Counted from the first letter of the stretch, positions 20,301-29,499 are shown. The stretch: DNA of 64,000 nt from an uncultured Pelagibacteraceae bacterium (GCA_902518165.1 CABYFB010000003.1:62001-126000), one strand, 5' to 3'. Notes: a model not told the origin generated them from the sequence alone. Numbers and translations are program-made.

Positions 20301-20535
20301 TTATGACTTCCTCTAGTACTTCCAAAGATATTGGTTCGATATAAGTTTTATCAGCAATACCAGGATCAGTCATTATAGTTGCTGGATTTGAGTTGATTAG
20401 TATTACTTTATAACCCTCATCTTTTAATGCTTTACATGCTTGTGTTCCTGAATAATCAAATTCACAGGCTTGACCAATAATAATTGGACCAGCTCCAATA
20501 ACTAAAATTTTTTTAATGTCTTTTCTTTTTGGCAT
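17311..20535 (-). CDS. carB: Carbamoyl-phosphate synthase large subunit
   Basis: A 1074-residue enzyme with the duplicated ATP-grasp architecture. The first half begins [23 protein letters not shown], and the second repeats the pattern at about residue 560 ([23 protein letters not shown]). The C-terminal MGS-like allosteric domain (about 940-1074) includes [20 protein letters not shown]. It makes carbamoyl phosphate for arginine and pyrimidine synthesis using ammonia from CarA. Length is standard. It overlaps the 3' end of carA by 23 bases, so carA-carB is an operon; pyrC lies separately at 58955. Confidence 0.97.
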   Translation of the reverse strand: MPKRKDIKKILVIGAGPIIIGQACEFDYSGTQACKALKDEGYKVILINSNPATIMTDPGIADKTYIEPISLEVLEEVIKKERPDAILPTMGGQTALNLAINAEKIGLLKKYKIELIGANSKAIANAEDRKKFRKNMSDIGIDLPKSEVLNKFSNAKKCLNKIGLPAIIRPSFTLGGLGGGIARTKKDFFKIVREGMNESPQNQVLVEECLDGWKEFEMEVVRDRNDNCIIICSIENVDPMGTHTGDSVTIAPALTLTDKEYQVMRNASIACLRKIGVETGGSNVQFAINPKNGRMVIIEMNPRVSRSSALASKATGFPIAKVAAKLAVGYTLDELQNEITKVTPASFEPTIDYVVTKIPRFTFEKFSDTEAILGTSMRSVGEAMAIGRNFKESFQKALVSLETGFSGLDNIFNYKKKEILKNLKINIPNKLLLIAEAFRKKISLDVIYKLSKVDPWFLNQIKEIVDEEKILSLKGLPKTFEEFNRIKSIGFSDKKISQITGQKETVVKSRRKGLKVMPVFKKVDTCAAEFKSFTPYMYSTYQRNFSIKTECEAEPSNKKKIIILGGGPNRIGQGIEFDYCCCQASFSLKEAGFETIMINCNPETVSTDYDTSDRLYFEPLIEEYVENIILKEKSKGNLIGIIAQFGGQTPIKLAKFLNENKLPILGTQYKSIDLAEDRDRFRELLIKLKLKQAESGIAYKFDQAINVAEKIGLPVVVRPSYVLGGRAMEIVHDKSQLKQFINEAFKASEQNPILIDKFIDNAMEVDVDAISDGKDVYIAGIMQHIEEAGIHSGDSACCLPPVSIKAILLRELKIQTRKLALALKVKGFLNIQFAIKNDEIFVIEVNPRASRTVPFVSKANGIPLAKIASRIMSGEKLSKYKLKYKTNKKFAVKEAVFPFNKFPDSDLLLGPEMKSTGEVMGFDDDFGMAVAKSQIAASNSLPTKGMAFLSVKDSHKQEIIGVAQRLIKLGFTLSATKGTSEILKQNGMKCKKINKVSSGRPHIVDVLNSKKISLVINTGGGNSEHRISDARALRRGTLSNKIPYCTNMSTAYSFLEAIKSLKTTKLRVKSLQDN

Positions 20536-21706
20536 ATTTTTTTATTTCTTTAACAAAATTACTAAATAAATATTTACTGTCTTGTGGTCCAGGATTAGCT
20601 TCAGGATGATATTGGACTGAGAAAACAGGTTTATTTTTTAACTTTATTCCCTCTATAGAATTATCAAATAATGATAGGTGGGTTATTTCTGTATTTCTTT
20701 TTAAACTTTCTTTAACAACCTCAAATCCATGATTTTGACTTGTAATTTCAACTTTCTTTGTAATTAAATTTTTAACTGGATGATTTGCACCTCTATGCCC
20801 CAATTTCATTTTTTTGGTTTTTGCATCTAATGCTAAAGCTAAAATTTGATGACCCAAACATATTCCAAATAAAGGAATATTTCTTTTAATTAAATTTTTT
20901 ACTACATTAATTGCATACTTTCCTGTTGCGGCAGGATCTCCAGGACCGTTTGACAAAAAAATCCCATGAGGTTTTAGATTAACTATGTTATCGACATTTT
21001 CTTTGCAGGAAACAACTTTAACTTCACAATCAAAGTCAGAGAAATATCTAAGTATATTTTTTTTTATTCCATAATCTATTGCAACAACTCTAAATTTTTT
21101 CTTTTTATTTTTTTCATAACCTTTAGTTTTTTTCCAAGTTTTATGTCCTTTCCAAATATATGTTTTGTTAGTTGTGACCTCTTGCGCTAAATCCATTCCA
21201 CTTAAACCAGGCCATTTAATTGATTTATTTATTAATTTATTAATATTAAATTTTCCATTTTTGTTGTTTGATATTGTTCCTTTTGGAGCTCCCTTATCTC
21301 TAATAAAATTTGTTAAACTTCTTGTATCGAGACCAGTTATGCCTACTATTTTATTTTTTTTAAGCCATTTATCTAAATTCTGAAGAGATCTATAATTAGA
21401 TGGACTTGTTATTTCTGAATTAAAAATAACACCTCTCGTCCAAATTTTATCAGACTCTACGTCTTCTTTGTTGGTCCCAACATTCCCAATGTGTGGAAAT
21501 GTAAAATTTATTATCTGACCAGCATAAGATGGGTCAGATATTATTTCTTGATAACCAGTTAATGAGGTATTAAAGCATACTTCGCCAGTTGCCTCTCCTT
21601 TATATCCTAGTCCGATACCTTTAAAGACTGATTTATTTTCTAGAACTAAAATAGCTGTGTTAAAATTCGAGAGATGTGAAGATTTGTTTTTTCGTTTTAA
21701 AGTCAA
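20513..21706 (-). CDS. carA: Carbamoyl-phosphate synthase small (glutaminase) subunit
   Basis: A 397-residue glutamine amidotransferase subunit. The N-terminal CPSase domain ([23 protein letters not shown]) is followed by a class I GATase domain with nucleophile Cys283 in GICLGHQ and the His367/Glu369 pair in [10 protein letters not shown]. It hydrolyses glutamine and channels ammonia to CarB. It is the first gene of carAB. The 98-base region between it and the divergent yqeY gene is available for promoters; no obvious pyrimidine or arginine attenuator is seen. Length is normal for the family. Confidence 0.96.
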   Translation of the reverse strand: MTLKRKNKSSHLSNFNTAILVLENKSVFKGIGLGYKGEATGEVCFNTSLTGYQEIISDPSYAGQIINFTFPHIGNVGTNKEDVESDKIWTRGVIFNSEITSPSNYRSLQNLDKWLKKNKIVGITGLDTRSLTNFIRDKGAPKGTISNNKNGKFNINKLINKSIKWPGLSGMDLAQEVTTNKTYIWKGHKTWKKTKGYEKNKKKKFRVVAIDYGIKKNILRYFSDFDCEVKVVSCKENVDNIVNLKPHGIFLSNGPGDPAATGKYAINVVKNLIKRNIPLFGICLGHQILALALDAKTKKMKLGHRGANHPVKNLITKKVEITSQNHGFEVVKESLKRNTEITHLSLFDNSIEGIKLKNKPVFSVQYHPEANPGPQDSKYLFSNFVKEIKKYAKKKRH

Positions 21707-21828
21707 TTACAACTCATGAGTTAAAGGTTAATACAATAAAACCTATTTATCCGCAACAGATCTATAATAATTTTTTCAAAATACAATTTTTCTTTTGAAC
21801 AATTTTGTCTATGAAGTACATTCCAGAT

Positions 21829-22290
21829 ATGACGATGAGAGATAAAATAGATAACGATTACAAAAATGCTTTAAAATCTAAAGATAAAAATAAGATATCA
21901 ACTTATAGGTTAATTTTGTCAGGAATTAAGGACTTAGATATTAACAATAGGTCTGGTCCAAATAAAAAAGAGACAGATGATGAGGATATAAAAAAACTAT
22001 TAAAGAAAATGCTTAAACAAAGATCCGAATCAATTGAAATATACAAAAAAAATAATAGATCAGATTTATTAGAAATTGAGCAAGGAGAGCTTGATGTTTT
22101 ATCTGAATATTTACCTAAGCAATTATCTGAGGCAGATACAAAAAAGATATGTGAAGAAATTATAAAGAGTTCTGGAGCATCTTCAATTAAGGATATGGGT
22201 AAAGTCATGGGTGAATTAAAAAAAAACCATACTGATACAGTTGATTTCTCTAAGGCGGGCCAGATTATTAAAAGCTTACTTAATAGTTAA
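21829..22290 (+). CDS. yqeY: GatB/YqeY-domain protein
   Basis: About 153 residues of the YqeY family (MTMRDKIDNDYKNALKSKDK, EQGELDVLSEYLPKQLSE, and a C-terminal GKVMGELKKNHTDTVDFSKAGQIIKSLL). The domain is related to the tail of GatB, the tRNA-dependent amidotransferase subunit; its role is unknown but it sits before dnaG and rpoD in many Alphaproteobacteria. The reading frame is open from a TTG at 21805 with ATGs at 21811, 21829 and 21835. I chose 21829 because homology begins there; no clear Shine-Dalgarno decides it. dnaG starts 2 bases after its stop. Confidence 0.82.
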   Translation: MTMRDKIDNDYKNALKSKDKNKISTYRLILSGIKDLDINNRSGPNKKETDDEDIKKLLKKMLKQRSESIEIYKKNNRSDLLEIEQGELDVLSEYLPKQLSEADTKKICEEIIKSSGASSIKDMGKVMGELKKNHTDTVDFSKAGQIIKSLLNS

Positions 22291-22292
22291 TA

Positions 22293-24068
22293 ATGAAGTA
22301 TCCAAAAGAATATTTAGACGAAATTAAAAATAGACTAAAAGTTTCAGCTGTAGTTTCTAAAACTGTTAAACTTAAAAAAAGGGGAAGGGAATTTATTGGT
22401 TTATCTCCTTTTAAAACTGAAAAAACTCCATCATTTACAGTAAATGATGAAAAAGAATTCTACCACTGTTTCAGCACAAGTGAACATGGAAATATTTTTG
22501 ATTTTGTAATGAAAACTCAAAACCTTAGGTTTGGTGAGGCAGTCAAAATGCTTTCAAATCTGGCAGGAATGCAACCTTATACATTTTCAAAACAAGATGA
22601 AGAAAGAGAAAAAAAATGGAAATTATACAAATCCATAAATAAGAATTTTTCTGAATTTTATAAAAATGAATTATTTAAAAATGAAAAATCACATCAAGCA
22701 AAAAATTATCTTAAAGAAAGAGGGCTATCAGGTATAGATGTTAAAAATTTTAACCTTGGTTTTGTAACAGAAGATCTTGACTACTATGAAATACTAAAAA
22801 AAGATTTTGATGAAAGTAGTATTAAAGAGACAGGCTTATTTTACTTTGATGAGAAGAGAAATAAACATATATCAAGATTTAGAAATAGAATAATTTTTCC
22901 AATAAACAATATTTCAGGAAATATAATAGGTTTTGGAGGTAGAATTATAGATGATAATAAAAATTTAGCTAAATATATTAACTCACCTGAAACTCTTTTT
23001 TTTAAGAAGGGTTCAAACTTATATAATCTTGATAAAGCAAGAAAGCTATCAAATAAATTAGAAGATGTATATCTAGTTGAAGGGTATATGGATGTTATTG
23101 GTTTATCAAAAAATGGAATAGAAAATACAGTTGCAAACTTAGGTACGGCTTTAACAAGCAACCAGATACAAATTTTAAATCAATTCTATAATCATATCAT
23201 TATATGTTTTGATGGTGATCAAAGTGGATATAAAGCTGCACTAAGAGCTGCAGAGAATATTATTGATGAATTAAAACCCGATAAAAAAGTTTCATTTCTT
23301 CTTTTAGAAGATAATTTAGATCCAGATAATTATGTAAATAAATTTGGTAAAGATAAATTTCTACAAATTTCAAATCAAAAATCCATACCTATACACAAAT
23401 TTATATTTGAGCATTACATGAGTCAGACAAATGAAACCCCAAGCTCAAAAGCTATTTTTGAGAAAACGCTTAGGGAAATTGCATCAAAAATTAAAGACAG
23501 CTTTGTAAAAAAATATACCCTTGAATATTTTCTGCAAAAAATTTCGGAGTTAACACCAAATATCAATTCAAAATTTAGAAAAAATTACAGAACATTTCCC
23601 AAATCTCTTGCCAAAACTAAAAGTTATTACAATGAAACGAAATCTTTAAAATCTTTTGAAATTAAAGAATTTTCATTTTTATATATTTTGCTTGCTAAAC
23701 CAAAATTAGTTCATGAAAATATTCATCTTCTCGATAATGTAAAATTATATAGTGATGAAAATAAGCAATTATATAATGAAATTTTGAACCAATCAGATAA
23801 TTTATTAAATTTAAATTTCCAAGAATTAAATATAGACAAAAGCCTTACAGATAGAGTTATGAATTATGCATCGGTTAAACATATAATTTCGAAAAATTTA
23901 AGCGATGACGAAAAAATTTTAGAAATTTTTGAGGAAATTATTAAAGATCTCAAGAATTATGAGCTAGAGCAAAGAATAACTGAGTTAGAATCGAAGTTTT
24001 CTCAAGATTTGAGTGAGACTACATTTAATGAGATAAAAGAGTTAAAAAAGCTGCAAAAAATCAATTAA
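22293..24068 (+). CDS. dnaG: DNA primase with incomplete zinc ribbon
   Basis: A 591-residue DnaG that makes RNA primers at the replication fork. The N-terminal zinc-binding domain has the usual fold sequence (EKTPSFTVND, EFYHCF, HGNIFDFVM). However, the normal C-P-F-H pair is Ser38-Pro-Phe-Lys41, and only Cys59 of the later C-x2-C remains (CFST). The RNA polymerase and Toprim domains are intact, with EGYMDVIGL and FDGDQSGYKAA. A divergent C-terminal region (about 420-591) corresponds to the DnaB-interacting domain. It lies in yqeY-dnaG-rpoD, the alphaproteobacterial version of the macromolecular-synthesis operon. Confidence 0.94.
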   Translation: MKYPKEYLDEIKNRLKVSAVVSKTVKLKKRGREFIGLSPFKTEKTPSFTVNDEKEFYHCFSTSEHGNIFDFVMKTQNLRFGEAVKMLSNLAGMQPYTFSKQDEEREKKWKLYKSINKNFSEFYKNELFKNEKSHQAKNYLKERGLSGIDVKNFNLGFVTEDLDYYEILKKDFDESSIKETGLFYFDEKRNKHISRFRNRIIFPINNISGNIIGFGGRIIDDNKNLAKYINSPETLFFKKGSNLYNLDKARKLSNKLEDVYLVEGYMDVIGLSKNGIENTVANLGTALTSNQIQILNQFYNHIIICFDGDQSGYKAALRAAENIIDELKPDKKVSFLLLEDNLDPDNYVNKFGKDKFLQISNQKSIPIHKFIFEHYMSQTNETPSSKAIFEKTLREIASKIKDSFVKKYTLEYFLQKISELTPNINSKFRKNYRTFPKSLAKTKSYYNETKSLKSFEIKEFSFLYILLAKPKLVHENIHLLDNVKLYSDENKQLYNEILNQSDNLLNLNFQELNIDKSLTDRVMNYASVKHIISKNLSDDEKILEIFEEIIKDLKNYELEQRITELESKFSQDLSETTFNEIKELKKLQKIN

Positions 24069-24132
24069 ATTATTAAAAAATCACATAGATTTTTTTGTAA
24101 TAGACATTATATAAGTCCCTCAAACTTTTATT

Positions 24133-25965
24133 GTGGAAAGAATAATAACAAAATCATTTGCAAGATTAATGGGTCGAGGGATCCATAGGGGATTTATAAC
24201 TCACGAAGAACTAAATAAGTCGCTTGGCAAAAGAAACTTATCTAGTGAAAATCTGGCTCAAGCTTTTATTCATATACTAAATGAAAGTATTGTTCTTGTT
24301 GAGAAAAAATCTGATTATAAAATACTGCGAAAAAAGGATGCGTCTTCTAAAGACGAAGGAAAAACACTGGAAAAAAGTGATGATCCCATAAGAATGTACC
24401 TTCGAGAGATGGGTGGAGTTGAATTATTGTCACGAGAGGGTGAAATAGCAATTGCAAAAAGAATAGAAGCCGGGAAAGATGTTATGTTAAACGCATTATC
24501 TCAAAGTCCGATAACAGCACAACAGTTTTTTGAATGGAATAGCAAGCTTCATAACGATGAAATTTTAGTTAGAGAAATTATTGATATTGATACAAATTAT
24601 ATGGATGACGATGACAATTCAAGTGACTCAAACAATTCAAAATCCAAGAAACAGGAGGATGATCAAAATCAAGAAGATAATAGTACTACTGATGATGAAT
24701 TTAATCCTACTTTGGCTGCAATGGAAACCGAAATTAAGCCCAAAGTATTAGATACAGTCCATTTATTAACTAAAGAGTATAATAAATTAATTAAATATCA
24801 AAATGAAAAGCTTAATTGTGTATTAAATTCAGCTAAATTCTCATCATCGAAAGAAACTAATTATAAGAAGATAGTTGATAATATTTTGGAAAAAATAAAA
24901 TCATTACAGCTCTCACCTTCAGTTTTAGAGGAACTTGTTCAAAAACATTATTCAGAAAATAAAAAGATAGTATCTTTAGAAGGAAATTTGTTAAGACTAG
25001 CCACAGACTCCAAGATATCCAGAGATGAATTTATCAAATTTTATATTGGCAATGAAATTAATCCTAACTTGAAAGAGTTTTTAGATACAAATGACACATG
25101 GAAAAAATTTTTCCAAAAAAATAAAAATGATTTTAAAAATATAAGAGATAGGTTAGTTGAAATAAGTAACAAGCTAGGGATATCAGTTACAGATTTTAAA
25201 AAACTAGTAAGCAGAGTTCAAAAGGGCGAAAAAGAATCTAGAATAGCAAAAAAAGAAATGGTTGAGGCAAATTTAAGATTAGTTATTTCCATTGCAAAAA
25301 AATATACAAATAGAGGTCTTCAATTTTTAGATTTAATTCAAGAAGGCAATATCGGCTTAATGAAGGCTGTAGATAAGTTTGAATATAGAAGGGGTTACAA
25401 ATTTTCAACATATGCAACTTGGTGGATTAGACAAGCGATAACTAGGTCTATAGCAGATCAAGCGAGAACAATAAGAATTCCTGTGCACATGATTGAAACA
25501 ATAAATAAAATTGTAAGAACACAGAGATTAATATTAAGTGAATTTGGTAGAGAAGCCACGCCAGAAGAACTTGCAAAAAAATTAAGAATGCCACTAGAGA
25601 AGGTAAGAAAAGTTCTAAAAATCTCCAAAGAACCAGTATCCCTTGAAAAACCAGTAGGTGATGAAGAAGATAGTAGTCTGGGAGATTTTATAGAGGACAC
25701 AAAAGCTTTAGCTCCGTTAGAGCAAGCAATAAAATCTAATTTAAGTGAAGCAACAACTAAAATATTATCTACTCTTACACCAAGAGAGGAAAGAGTTTTA
25801 AGAATGAGGTTTGGAGTTGGAATGAACACTGATCACACTTTAGAGGAGGTGGGACTTCAATTTTCGGTTACAAGAGAAAGAATTAGACAAATAGAGGCCA
25901 AAGCTTTAAGAAAATTAAAACACCCAAGTAGATCCAAACAACTAAAAAGCTTTTTAGAAAGTTAG
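24133..25965 (+). CDS. rpoD: RNA polymerase primary sigma factor (sigma-70)
   Basis: A 610-residue vegetative sigma factor. Region 1.1 is at about 1-65, region 1.2 includes [21 protein letters not shown], and a very acidic low-complexity insert ([21 protein letters not shown]) lies near 157-180. Region 2 ([45 protein letters not shown]), region 3 and region 4.2 ([28 protein letters not shown]) follow. The first in-frame start is GTG at 24133; the next candidate is an ATG at codon 14, which would cut into region 1.1. The last base of the TAG stop appears to be the first base of the following tRNA gene. Confidence 0.96.
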   Translation: MERIITKSFARLMGRGIHRGFITHEELNKSLGKRNLSSENLAQAFIHILNESIVLVEKKSDYKILRKKDASSKDEGKTLEKSDDPIRMYLREMGGVELLSREGEIAIAKRIEAGKDVMLNALSQSPITAQQFFEWNSKLHNDEILVREIIDIDTNYMDDDDNSSDSNNSKSKKQEDDQNQEDNSTTDDEFNPTLAAMETEIKPKVLDTVHLLTKEYNKLIKYQNEKLNCVLNSAKFSSSKETNYKKIVDNILEKIKSLQLSPSVLEELVQKHYSENKKIVSLEGNLLRLATDSKISRDEFIKFYIGNEINPNLKEFLDTNDTWKKFFQKNKNDFKNIRDRLVEISNKLGISVTDFKKLVSRVQKGEKESRIAKKEMVEANLRLVISIAKKYTNRGLQFLDLIQEGNIGLMKAVDKFEYRRGYKFSTYATWWIRQAITRSIADQARTIRIPVHMIETINKIVRTQRLILSEFGREATPEELAKKLRMPLEKVRKVLKISKEPVSLEKPVGDEEDSSLGDFIEDTKALAPLEQAIKSNLSEATTKILSTLTPREERVLRMRFGVGMNTDHTLEEVGLQFSVTRERIRQIEAKALRKLKHPSRSKQLKSFLES

Positions 25966-26039
25966 GGCCGTTAGCTCAATAGTAGAGTACTGCATTGACA
26001 TTGCAGGGGTAGTTGGAGCGTAACCAACACGGCCCACCA
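25965..26039 (+). tRNA. tRNA-Val(GAC) with aberrant D and T loops
   Basis: Cloverleaf folded by hand. The acceptor arm GGGCCGT (25965-25971) pairs perfectly with ACGGCCC (26029-26035), followed by discriminator A and encoded CCA. The D arm is GCTC/GAGT with a 7-base loop AATAGTA. The anticodon stem is CTGCA/TGCAG with loop TTGACAT, giving anticodon GAC (Val). The T stem is GTTGG/CCAAC with loop AGCGTAA. All stems are good, but the T loop lacks the TTC start and A58, and the D loop lacks the GG pair, so the usual elbow contacts are missing. It may be a functional unusual tRNA, a decaying copy or an assembly error. It overlaps the rpoD stop by one base. Confidence 0.75.
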
Positions 26040-26099
26040 TTAGTAAATTATCTACAATTGCTAACTTAAAAAAAATGTTATATTTAAGTGTTCAATTAA

Positions 26100-26176
26100 G
26101 GGCCTGTAGCTCAGTTGGTTAGAGCAGTACACTCATAATGTATTGGTCCCAGGTTCGAGTCCTGGCGGGCCCACCA
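26100..26176 (+). tRNA. tRNA with CAT anticodon, probably tRNA-Ile2 (lysidine type)
   Basis: A standard 77-base cloverleaf. The acceptor arm is GGGCCTG with CGGGCCC, the D loop contains AGTTGGTT, the anticodon loop is CTCATAA (anticodon CAT), the T arm is CCAGG-TTCGAGT-CCTGG type, and discriminator A and CCA are encoded. It is not the initiator: position 1 pairs with 72 and the anticodon stem lacks the three G:C pairs. Positions 4-5 are C4:G69 and C5:G68. These are determinants for TilS lysidine modification in E. coli, so isoleucine (AUA) is more likely than elongator methionine. The call between the two is inference. Confidence 0.88.
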
Positions 26177-26252
26177 AATCAAGCAAAACTAATATAAATA
26201 AATTATAGTTTTTCAAAATTTAATTAAAAATTGTACTATCAATATATATAAA

Positions 26253-26708
26253 ATGAAGTTTAAAGTTAAAATTAATCCCAAGATATCTTACTATGTTTCA
26301 ATACTAGTCTCTTCTGTAATTCTTTTTTACTTTGCTTACAAGGGAGTTGTTGCATATCTAATTCACCGAGAGTTGTATGGCGGAGGATTAGATACATTAG
26401 TCCTGTTGCGTGCGTCTATTTCAGGAATAATGCTTCTTTTAATACTTTTATTTAATCAGTTTATAAAAATACCTGATCTAAAAAGTCATCGTACAATTTT
26501 AAGAGCAGTCTTTATTGGGTGGACAAGTGTTTTTATAATACTTGTCATTATTAATTTGAGCTCAATTTACTTTATTTTATTATCTGGTTTAGTGTCTTTT
26601 TTTTCATTAATCACTTTATTTAGTCTAGAGGACCAAATAAAAGAAGAAAAAAATACCCTCACAGAAAAAGAAATTTACCTTCTTCAACAACTTGCAAAAA
26701 AAAAGTAG
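26253..26708 (+). CDS. Hypothetical four-helix membrane protein
   Basis: 151 residues with four hydrophobic segments at about 12-30, 48-68, 83-101 and 104-124. The loop between the first two contains RELYGGGLDTLVLLRASISG, and a charged tail follows (about 126-151, EEKNTLTEKEIYLLQQLAKKK). I do not recognise the family and no catalytic motif is visible. It follows the tRNA genes by 76 bases, and its 3' end overlaps the CIA30-like gene, so the two are probably co-expressed. Base composition matches the neighbours. It is likely an inner-membrane protein. Confidence 0.65.
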   Translation: MKFKVKINPKISYYVSILVSSVILFYFAYKGVVAYLIHRELYGGGLDTLVLLRASISGIMLLLILLFNQFIKIPDLKSHRTILRAVFIGWTSVFIILVIINLSSIYFILLSGLVSFFSLITLFSLEDQIKEEKNTLTEKEIYLLQQLAKKK

Positions 26709-27276
26709 ATCTATTTTGAAAAAAATAATATTTTTAATTCTATTTTTAATATGCCAAAATAAAGTTTCTTCTAAAGATATGATTTTGGATCAATTAAAAA
26801 ACCCTAATAAAACTAATCAATTCCAAAAATGGAATTTTATTACTGATCAAGTAATGGGGGGTGTATCAACAGGAAAATTTATAGTTGAGGAAGTTGAAGG
26901 AGTTTTATGCTATAGAATGACTGGAGATGTATCCACTAAAAATAATGGTGGATTTATACAAATGAGAACAAAATTAAGTCCTGAAATTAAAAGTAAAGAC
27001 TATGAAGGATTATACGTAAAAGTTTATGGCAATGAAAAAAATTACAATCTTCATTTAAGAACTGGTTTAACATTAGCTCCTTGGCAATATTATAGTTATA
27101 CTTTTGCTTCAACAAAAAATTGGATTGAAATTAGAGCACCATTTGAACAATTTAAAAAATCTAATTTTTATCAACCTAAAAGTATAATGGGTCAAACTAT
27201 AAAATCGGTTGGGTTAGTTGCGGGTTTTGATAATTTTAAATCAGATATTTGTTTAGGTGAAATTGGATTTTACTAA
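26692..27276 (+). CDS. Exported CIA30-family protein
   Basis: Up to 194 residues. After a hydrophobic signal (KKIIFLILFLICQNKVSS) the mature part starts near FQKWNFITDQVMGGVSTGKF. This is the characteristic opening of the complex I intermediate-associated protein 30 (CIA30)/NDUFAF1-like domain. Further matches are GGFIQMRTKL, EGLYVKVYGNEKNYNLHLRT and WIEIRAPFEQFK. The domain is a carbohydrate-binding-like beta sandwich. The bacterial exported forms have no proven role. The first ATG gives a 17-base overlap with the upstream gene; a TTG at 26716 would give a more compact signal peptide. Convergent with mlaC, whose stop abuts its own. Confidence 0.75.
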   Translation: MQKKSRSILKKIIFLILFLICQNKVSSKDMILDQLKNPNKTNQFQKWNFITDQVMGGVSTGKFIVEEVEGVLCYRMTGDVSTKNNGGFIQMRTKLSPEIKSKDYEGLYVKVYGNEKNYNLHLRTGLTLAPWQYYSYTFASTKNWIEIRAPFEQFKKSNFYQPKSIMGQTIKSVGLVAGFDNFKSDICLGEIGFY

Positions 27277-27873
27277 TTATTTAATTAAAAATTCCTCGAG
27301 TGTTTTAAATAATGCATTTATATCACCATCATTATTCTGAATTATAGAATTAAACTCTTCTTTTTGAGTTCTTGCTAAACTTAATCCTTCAACAATTAAA
27401 TCTCTTATTAAGGGTCTATCTGGATTTTTAGTGTATATTCTCCAGTCAATTTTAACTTGAGGTCTTTTTGATGTTGCTTCCAATATACTATTAACAATTG
27501 TATATTTGTCGTTAATTTTTTTCTGAGAAACAACATTTATTCTTGGATTTGTATAATCAACTAACCTACTAGAAAAGCTTTTTAAAAAATAACTCCGAAA
27601 CAATTTTTGATATTTAGATTTTTGATCTTCATCAATTGTTTTTCGATATTTTCCCAGTGTATACATTCCAATACCATTTATATCTACACTTCTTTCTGCT
27701 ATAGAATTTAATTTTATTATTTTCGACTCCACTGGATCTTCACTAGATAATATTGATGCAGCTTCATCCACAATACCATTAATGAGATCACTGGGGCTTT
27801 TAGCATAAGTAATATTTTTTGAATTTACGCAAATTATGAAAAAAATTAAAAATTTTAAAACCTTCATTTTCAA
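27277..27873 (-). CDS. mlaC: MlaC-like phospholipid-binding periplasmic protein
   Basis: 198 residues with a signal peptide (about 1-24). The MlaC/Ttg2D (toluene-tolerance) pattern follows: GIGMYTLGKYRKTIDEDQKSKYQKLFRSYFLKSFSSRL, then IDWRIYTKNPDRPLIRDLIVEGLSLARTQKEEFNSII. MlaC ferries phospholipids between the outer-membrane MlaA-porin complex and the inner-membrane MlaFEDB transporter. It directly follows mlaA, 7 bases downstream on the same strand, which supports the assignment. The mlaFED transporter genes are not in this window. Confidence 0.88.
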   Translation of the reverse strand: MKMKVLKFLIFFIICVNSKNITYAKSPSDLINGIVDEAASILSSEDPVESKIIKLNSIAERSVDINGIGMYTLGKYRKTIDEDQKSKYQKLFRSYFLKSFSSRLVDYTNPRINVVSQKKINDKYTIVNSILEATSKRPQVKIDWRIYTKNPDRPLIRDLIVEGLSLARTQKEEFNSIIQNNDGDINALFKTLEEFLIK

Positions 27874-27880
27874 AGATAAA

Positions 27881-28678
27881 TTATTGACTATCTAACTCTT
27901 CCCAATCATCATCACTTAATGTGTCAGTTGTCTTATCTATATTTCTAATTTTTCTATATCTATCTTGTAAATAAAGACTTCTAACTGAAGCATAAAGATC
28001 AACAGAGCTTTTTTCAAGACTCTCGAATGACTCCAGGTTTTTTGCTCTAAAATCTATTCCATGAAGTATTCTGGATATGTAATAATCTGATTCAGAAAAA
28101 TATTGAGTATCATTTATTACTGTAACATTATACCATGCATCTCCTCCCATTAAATTAACAACAGATCCAATAGTGTCCCTAACTGTTGTTGGTCCTAGTA
28201 CAGGTAATACAAAATAGCATCCTGGTCCCGCTCCCCAAACACCTAAGGTTTGTCCATAGTCTTCTTTTTCCCTTTTTTTCAATCCATAGTAAGATGCTAC
28301 ATCAAAAATTCCTGCAATTCCTAATGTCGAATTGATAACAAATCTTGCAGTGTTTACTCCTGCATCTTTAAATTGTCCTTGCAGAACATTATTTGGAACT
28401 GTTACGGCACTACTTAAATTTGAAAGAGCATTGCTAGTTCCCGATCTGATTGGTTGAGGAAACATTCTATATCCTTTTGCAAGTGGCTTAAAAATAATTT
28501 TATCTATTACTTGATTAAATGCAAAAATTCCTCTGTTAACTTTTTCAAAACAATCATTAGCTTCGACATATCCATTATTTTTTCCATTAATTTCTATTTT
28601 TCCATCATCACCTGCAATTGCAAGACTATTAATTAATGAGAATATTATAATCAATAAAACTGAAAACAGCTTTTTCAT
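27881..28678 (-). CDS. mlaA: MlaA (VacJ) family outer-membrane lipid asymmetry protein
   Basis: 265 residues. After a signal peptide (1-22, ending SLAIA) come the MlaA landmarks DCFEKVNRGIFAFNQVIDKIIFKPLAKGYR, GTSNALSNLSSAVTVPNNVLQGQFKDA, FVINSTLGIAGIFDVA, EDYGQTLGVWGAGPGCYFVLPVLGPTTVRD and a late RILHGIDFRAKNLE. MlaA removes mislocalised phospholipid from the outer leaflet. Unlike E. coli MlaA the signal peptide shows no lipobox cysteine, so it may be a soluble or non-acylated form. First gene of mlaA-mlaC; divergent from the amidase gene across 52 bases. Confidence 0.9.
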   Translation of the reverse strand: MKKLFSVLLIIIFSLINSLAIAGDDGKIEINGKNNGYVEANDCFEKVNRGIFAFNQVIDKIIFKPLAKGYRMFPQPIRSGTSNALSNLSSAVTVPNNVLQGQFKDAGVNTARFVINSTLGIAGIFDVASYYGLKKREKEDYGQTLGVWGAGPGCYFVLPVLGPTTVRDTIGSVVNLMGGDAWYNVTVINDTQYFSESDYYISRILHGIDFRAKNLESFESLEKSSVDLYASVRSLYLQDRYRKIRNIDKTTDTLSDDDWEELDSQ

Positions 28679-28730
28679 ATATAGGTTATATTATATTAGA
28701 TATTAATATAAAGATAAAATGTTTTAATTT

Positions 28731-29450
28731 ATGCAAAAAAATGTTGAAAAAATGTCATTAAATTACTCCCCGAATTTTTATATAAAAAAAAGGAGTATTT
28801 CAAAAGTAAAATACTTAATATTTCATTACACTGGTATGAAATCAGAAAATGCAGCAATAAGAAAACTGACTAATAAAAATTCAAAAGTAAGTTGTCATTA
28901 TTTTATAAAAAGGAATGGAGAAATTGTAAAAATGGTTCCAGATTTATATATAGCTTGGCATGCGGGTATATCTTCTTGGAAAAAAGACAAGTTTTTAAAT
29001 TCAAAATCTATAGGAGTAGAAGTATCAAATCCTGGACACAAACATGGTTATAAACATTTTAATACAAAACAAGTTAAATCTATTATCAAATTATCTAAAA
29101 CCTTAAAAAAAAAATATAAAATAAAAAAAGAAAATATTTTAGGTCATTCAGATATTGCACCTTTGAGAAAAAAAGATCCGGGAGAGAAATTTCCTTGGAA
29201 GATATTATATAAAAAAAAATTGTGCCAGTGGCATAATATAAGCGAGAGAAATTGTAAGAAATTTAGGAAAATAAAGTTAGATAATAAAATTAATTTTTAT
29301 AAATTATTATTTAAGTTTGGTTATAAATTTACAAATAATTCATCTGACAAAATTAAAATATTAAAAAATTTTCAAAGGAGATTTAGGCCTGAATTAATTA
29401 GCAGTGTTATTGATAAAGAGTGTGATGCAATATTAAAATCGTTGATTTAG
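28731..29450 (+). CDS. N-acetylmuramoyl-L-alanine amidase, AmpD-like (amidase_2)
   Basis: 239 residues. The amidase_2 zinc ligands can be placed at the His of LIFHYTGMK, the late His in LGHSDIAP and an Asp/Lys near DPGEKFPW. CHYFIKRNGEIVKMVPDLYIAWHAG is the family core. The C-terminal part (about 180-239) looks like a peptidoglycan-binding helix bundle (KILKNFQRRFRPEL). It cleaves the MurNAc-L-Ala bond in recycled or mature peptidoglycan. No signal peptide is visible, so a cytosolic recycling role is likely. The second ATG at 28752 (MSLNYSPNF) is an equally good start. Confidence 0.87.
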   Translation: MQKNVEKMSLNYSPNFYIKKRSISKVKYLIFHYTGMKSENAAIRKLTNKNSKVSCHYFIKRNGEIVKMVPDLYIAWHAGISSWKKDKFLNSKSIGVEVSNPGHKHGYKHFNTKQVKSIIKLSKTLKKKYKIKKENILGHSDIAPLRKKDPGEKFPWKILYKKKLCQWHNISERNCKKFRKIKLDNKINFYKLLFKFGYKFTNNSSDKIKILKNFQRRFRPELISSVIDKECDAILKSLI

Positions 29451-29499
29451 TTGAATTTATATAAGTTGAAATTTCCAAAAAATAGAATATTTCTATTTG

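Noticed and set aside
21707..21804. Pyrimidine/arginine attenuator upstream of carA
   Set aside because: No leader hairpin with a T tract or leader peptide was visible in the 98-base gap.
24601..24700. Simple-sequence repeat in rpoD (Asp/Asn/Ser-rich)
   Set aside because: It is the acidic non-conserved region of the sigma factor, in frame and without nucleotide-level repetition.
25965..26039. Calling the tRNA-Val a pseudogene
   Set aside because: All stems, the anticodon and the CCA are intact, so loss of function is not shown; kept as tRNA with a finding.
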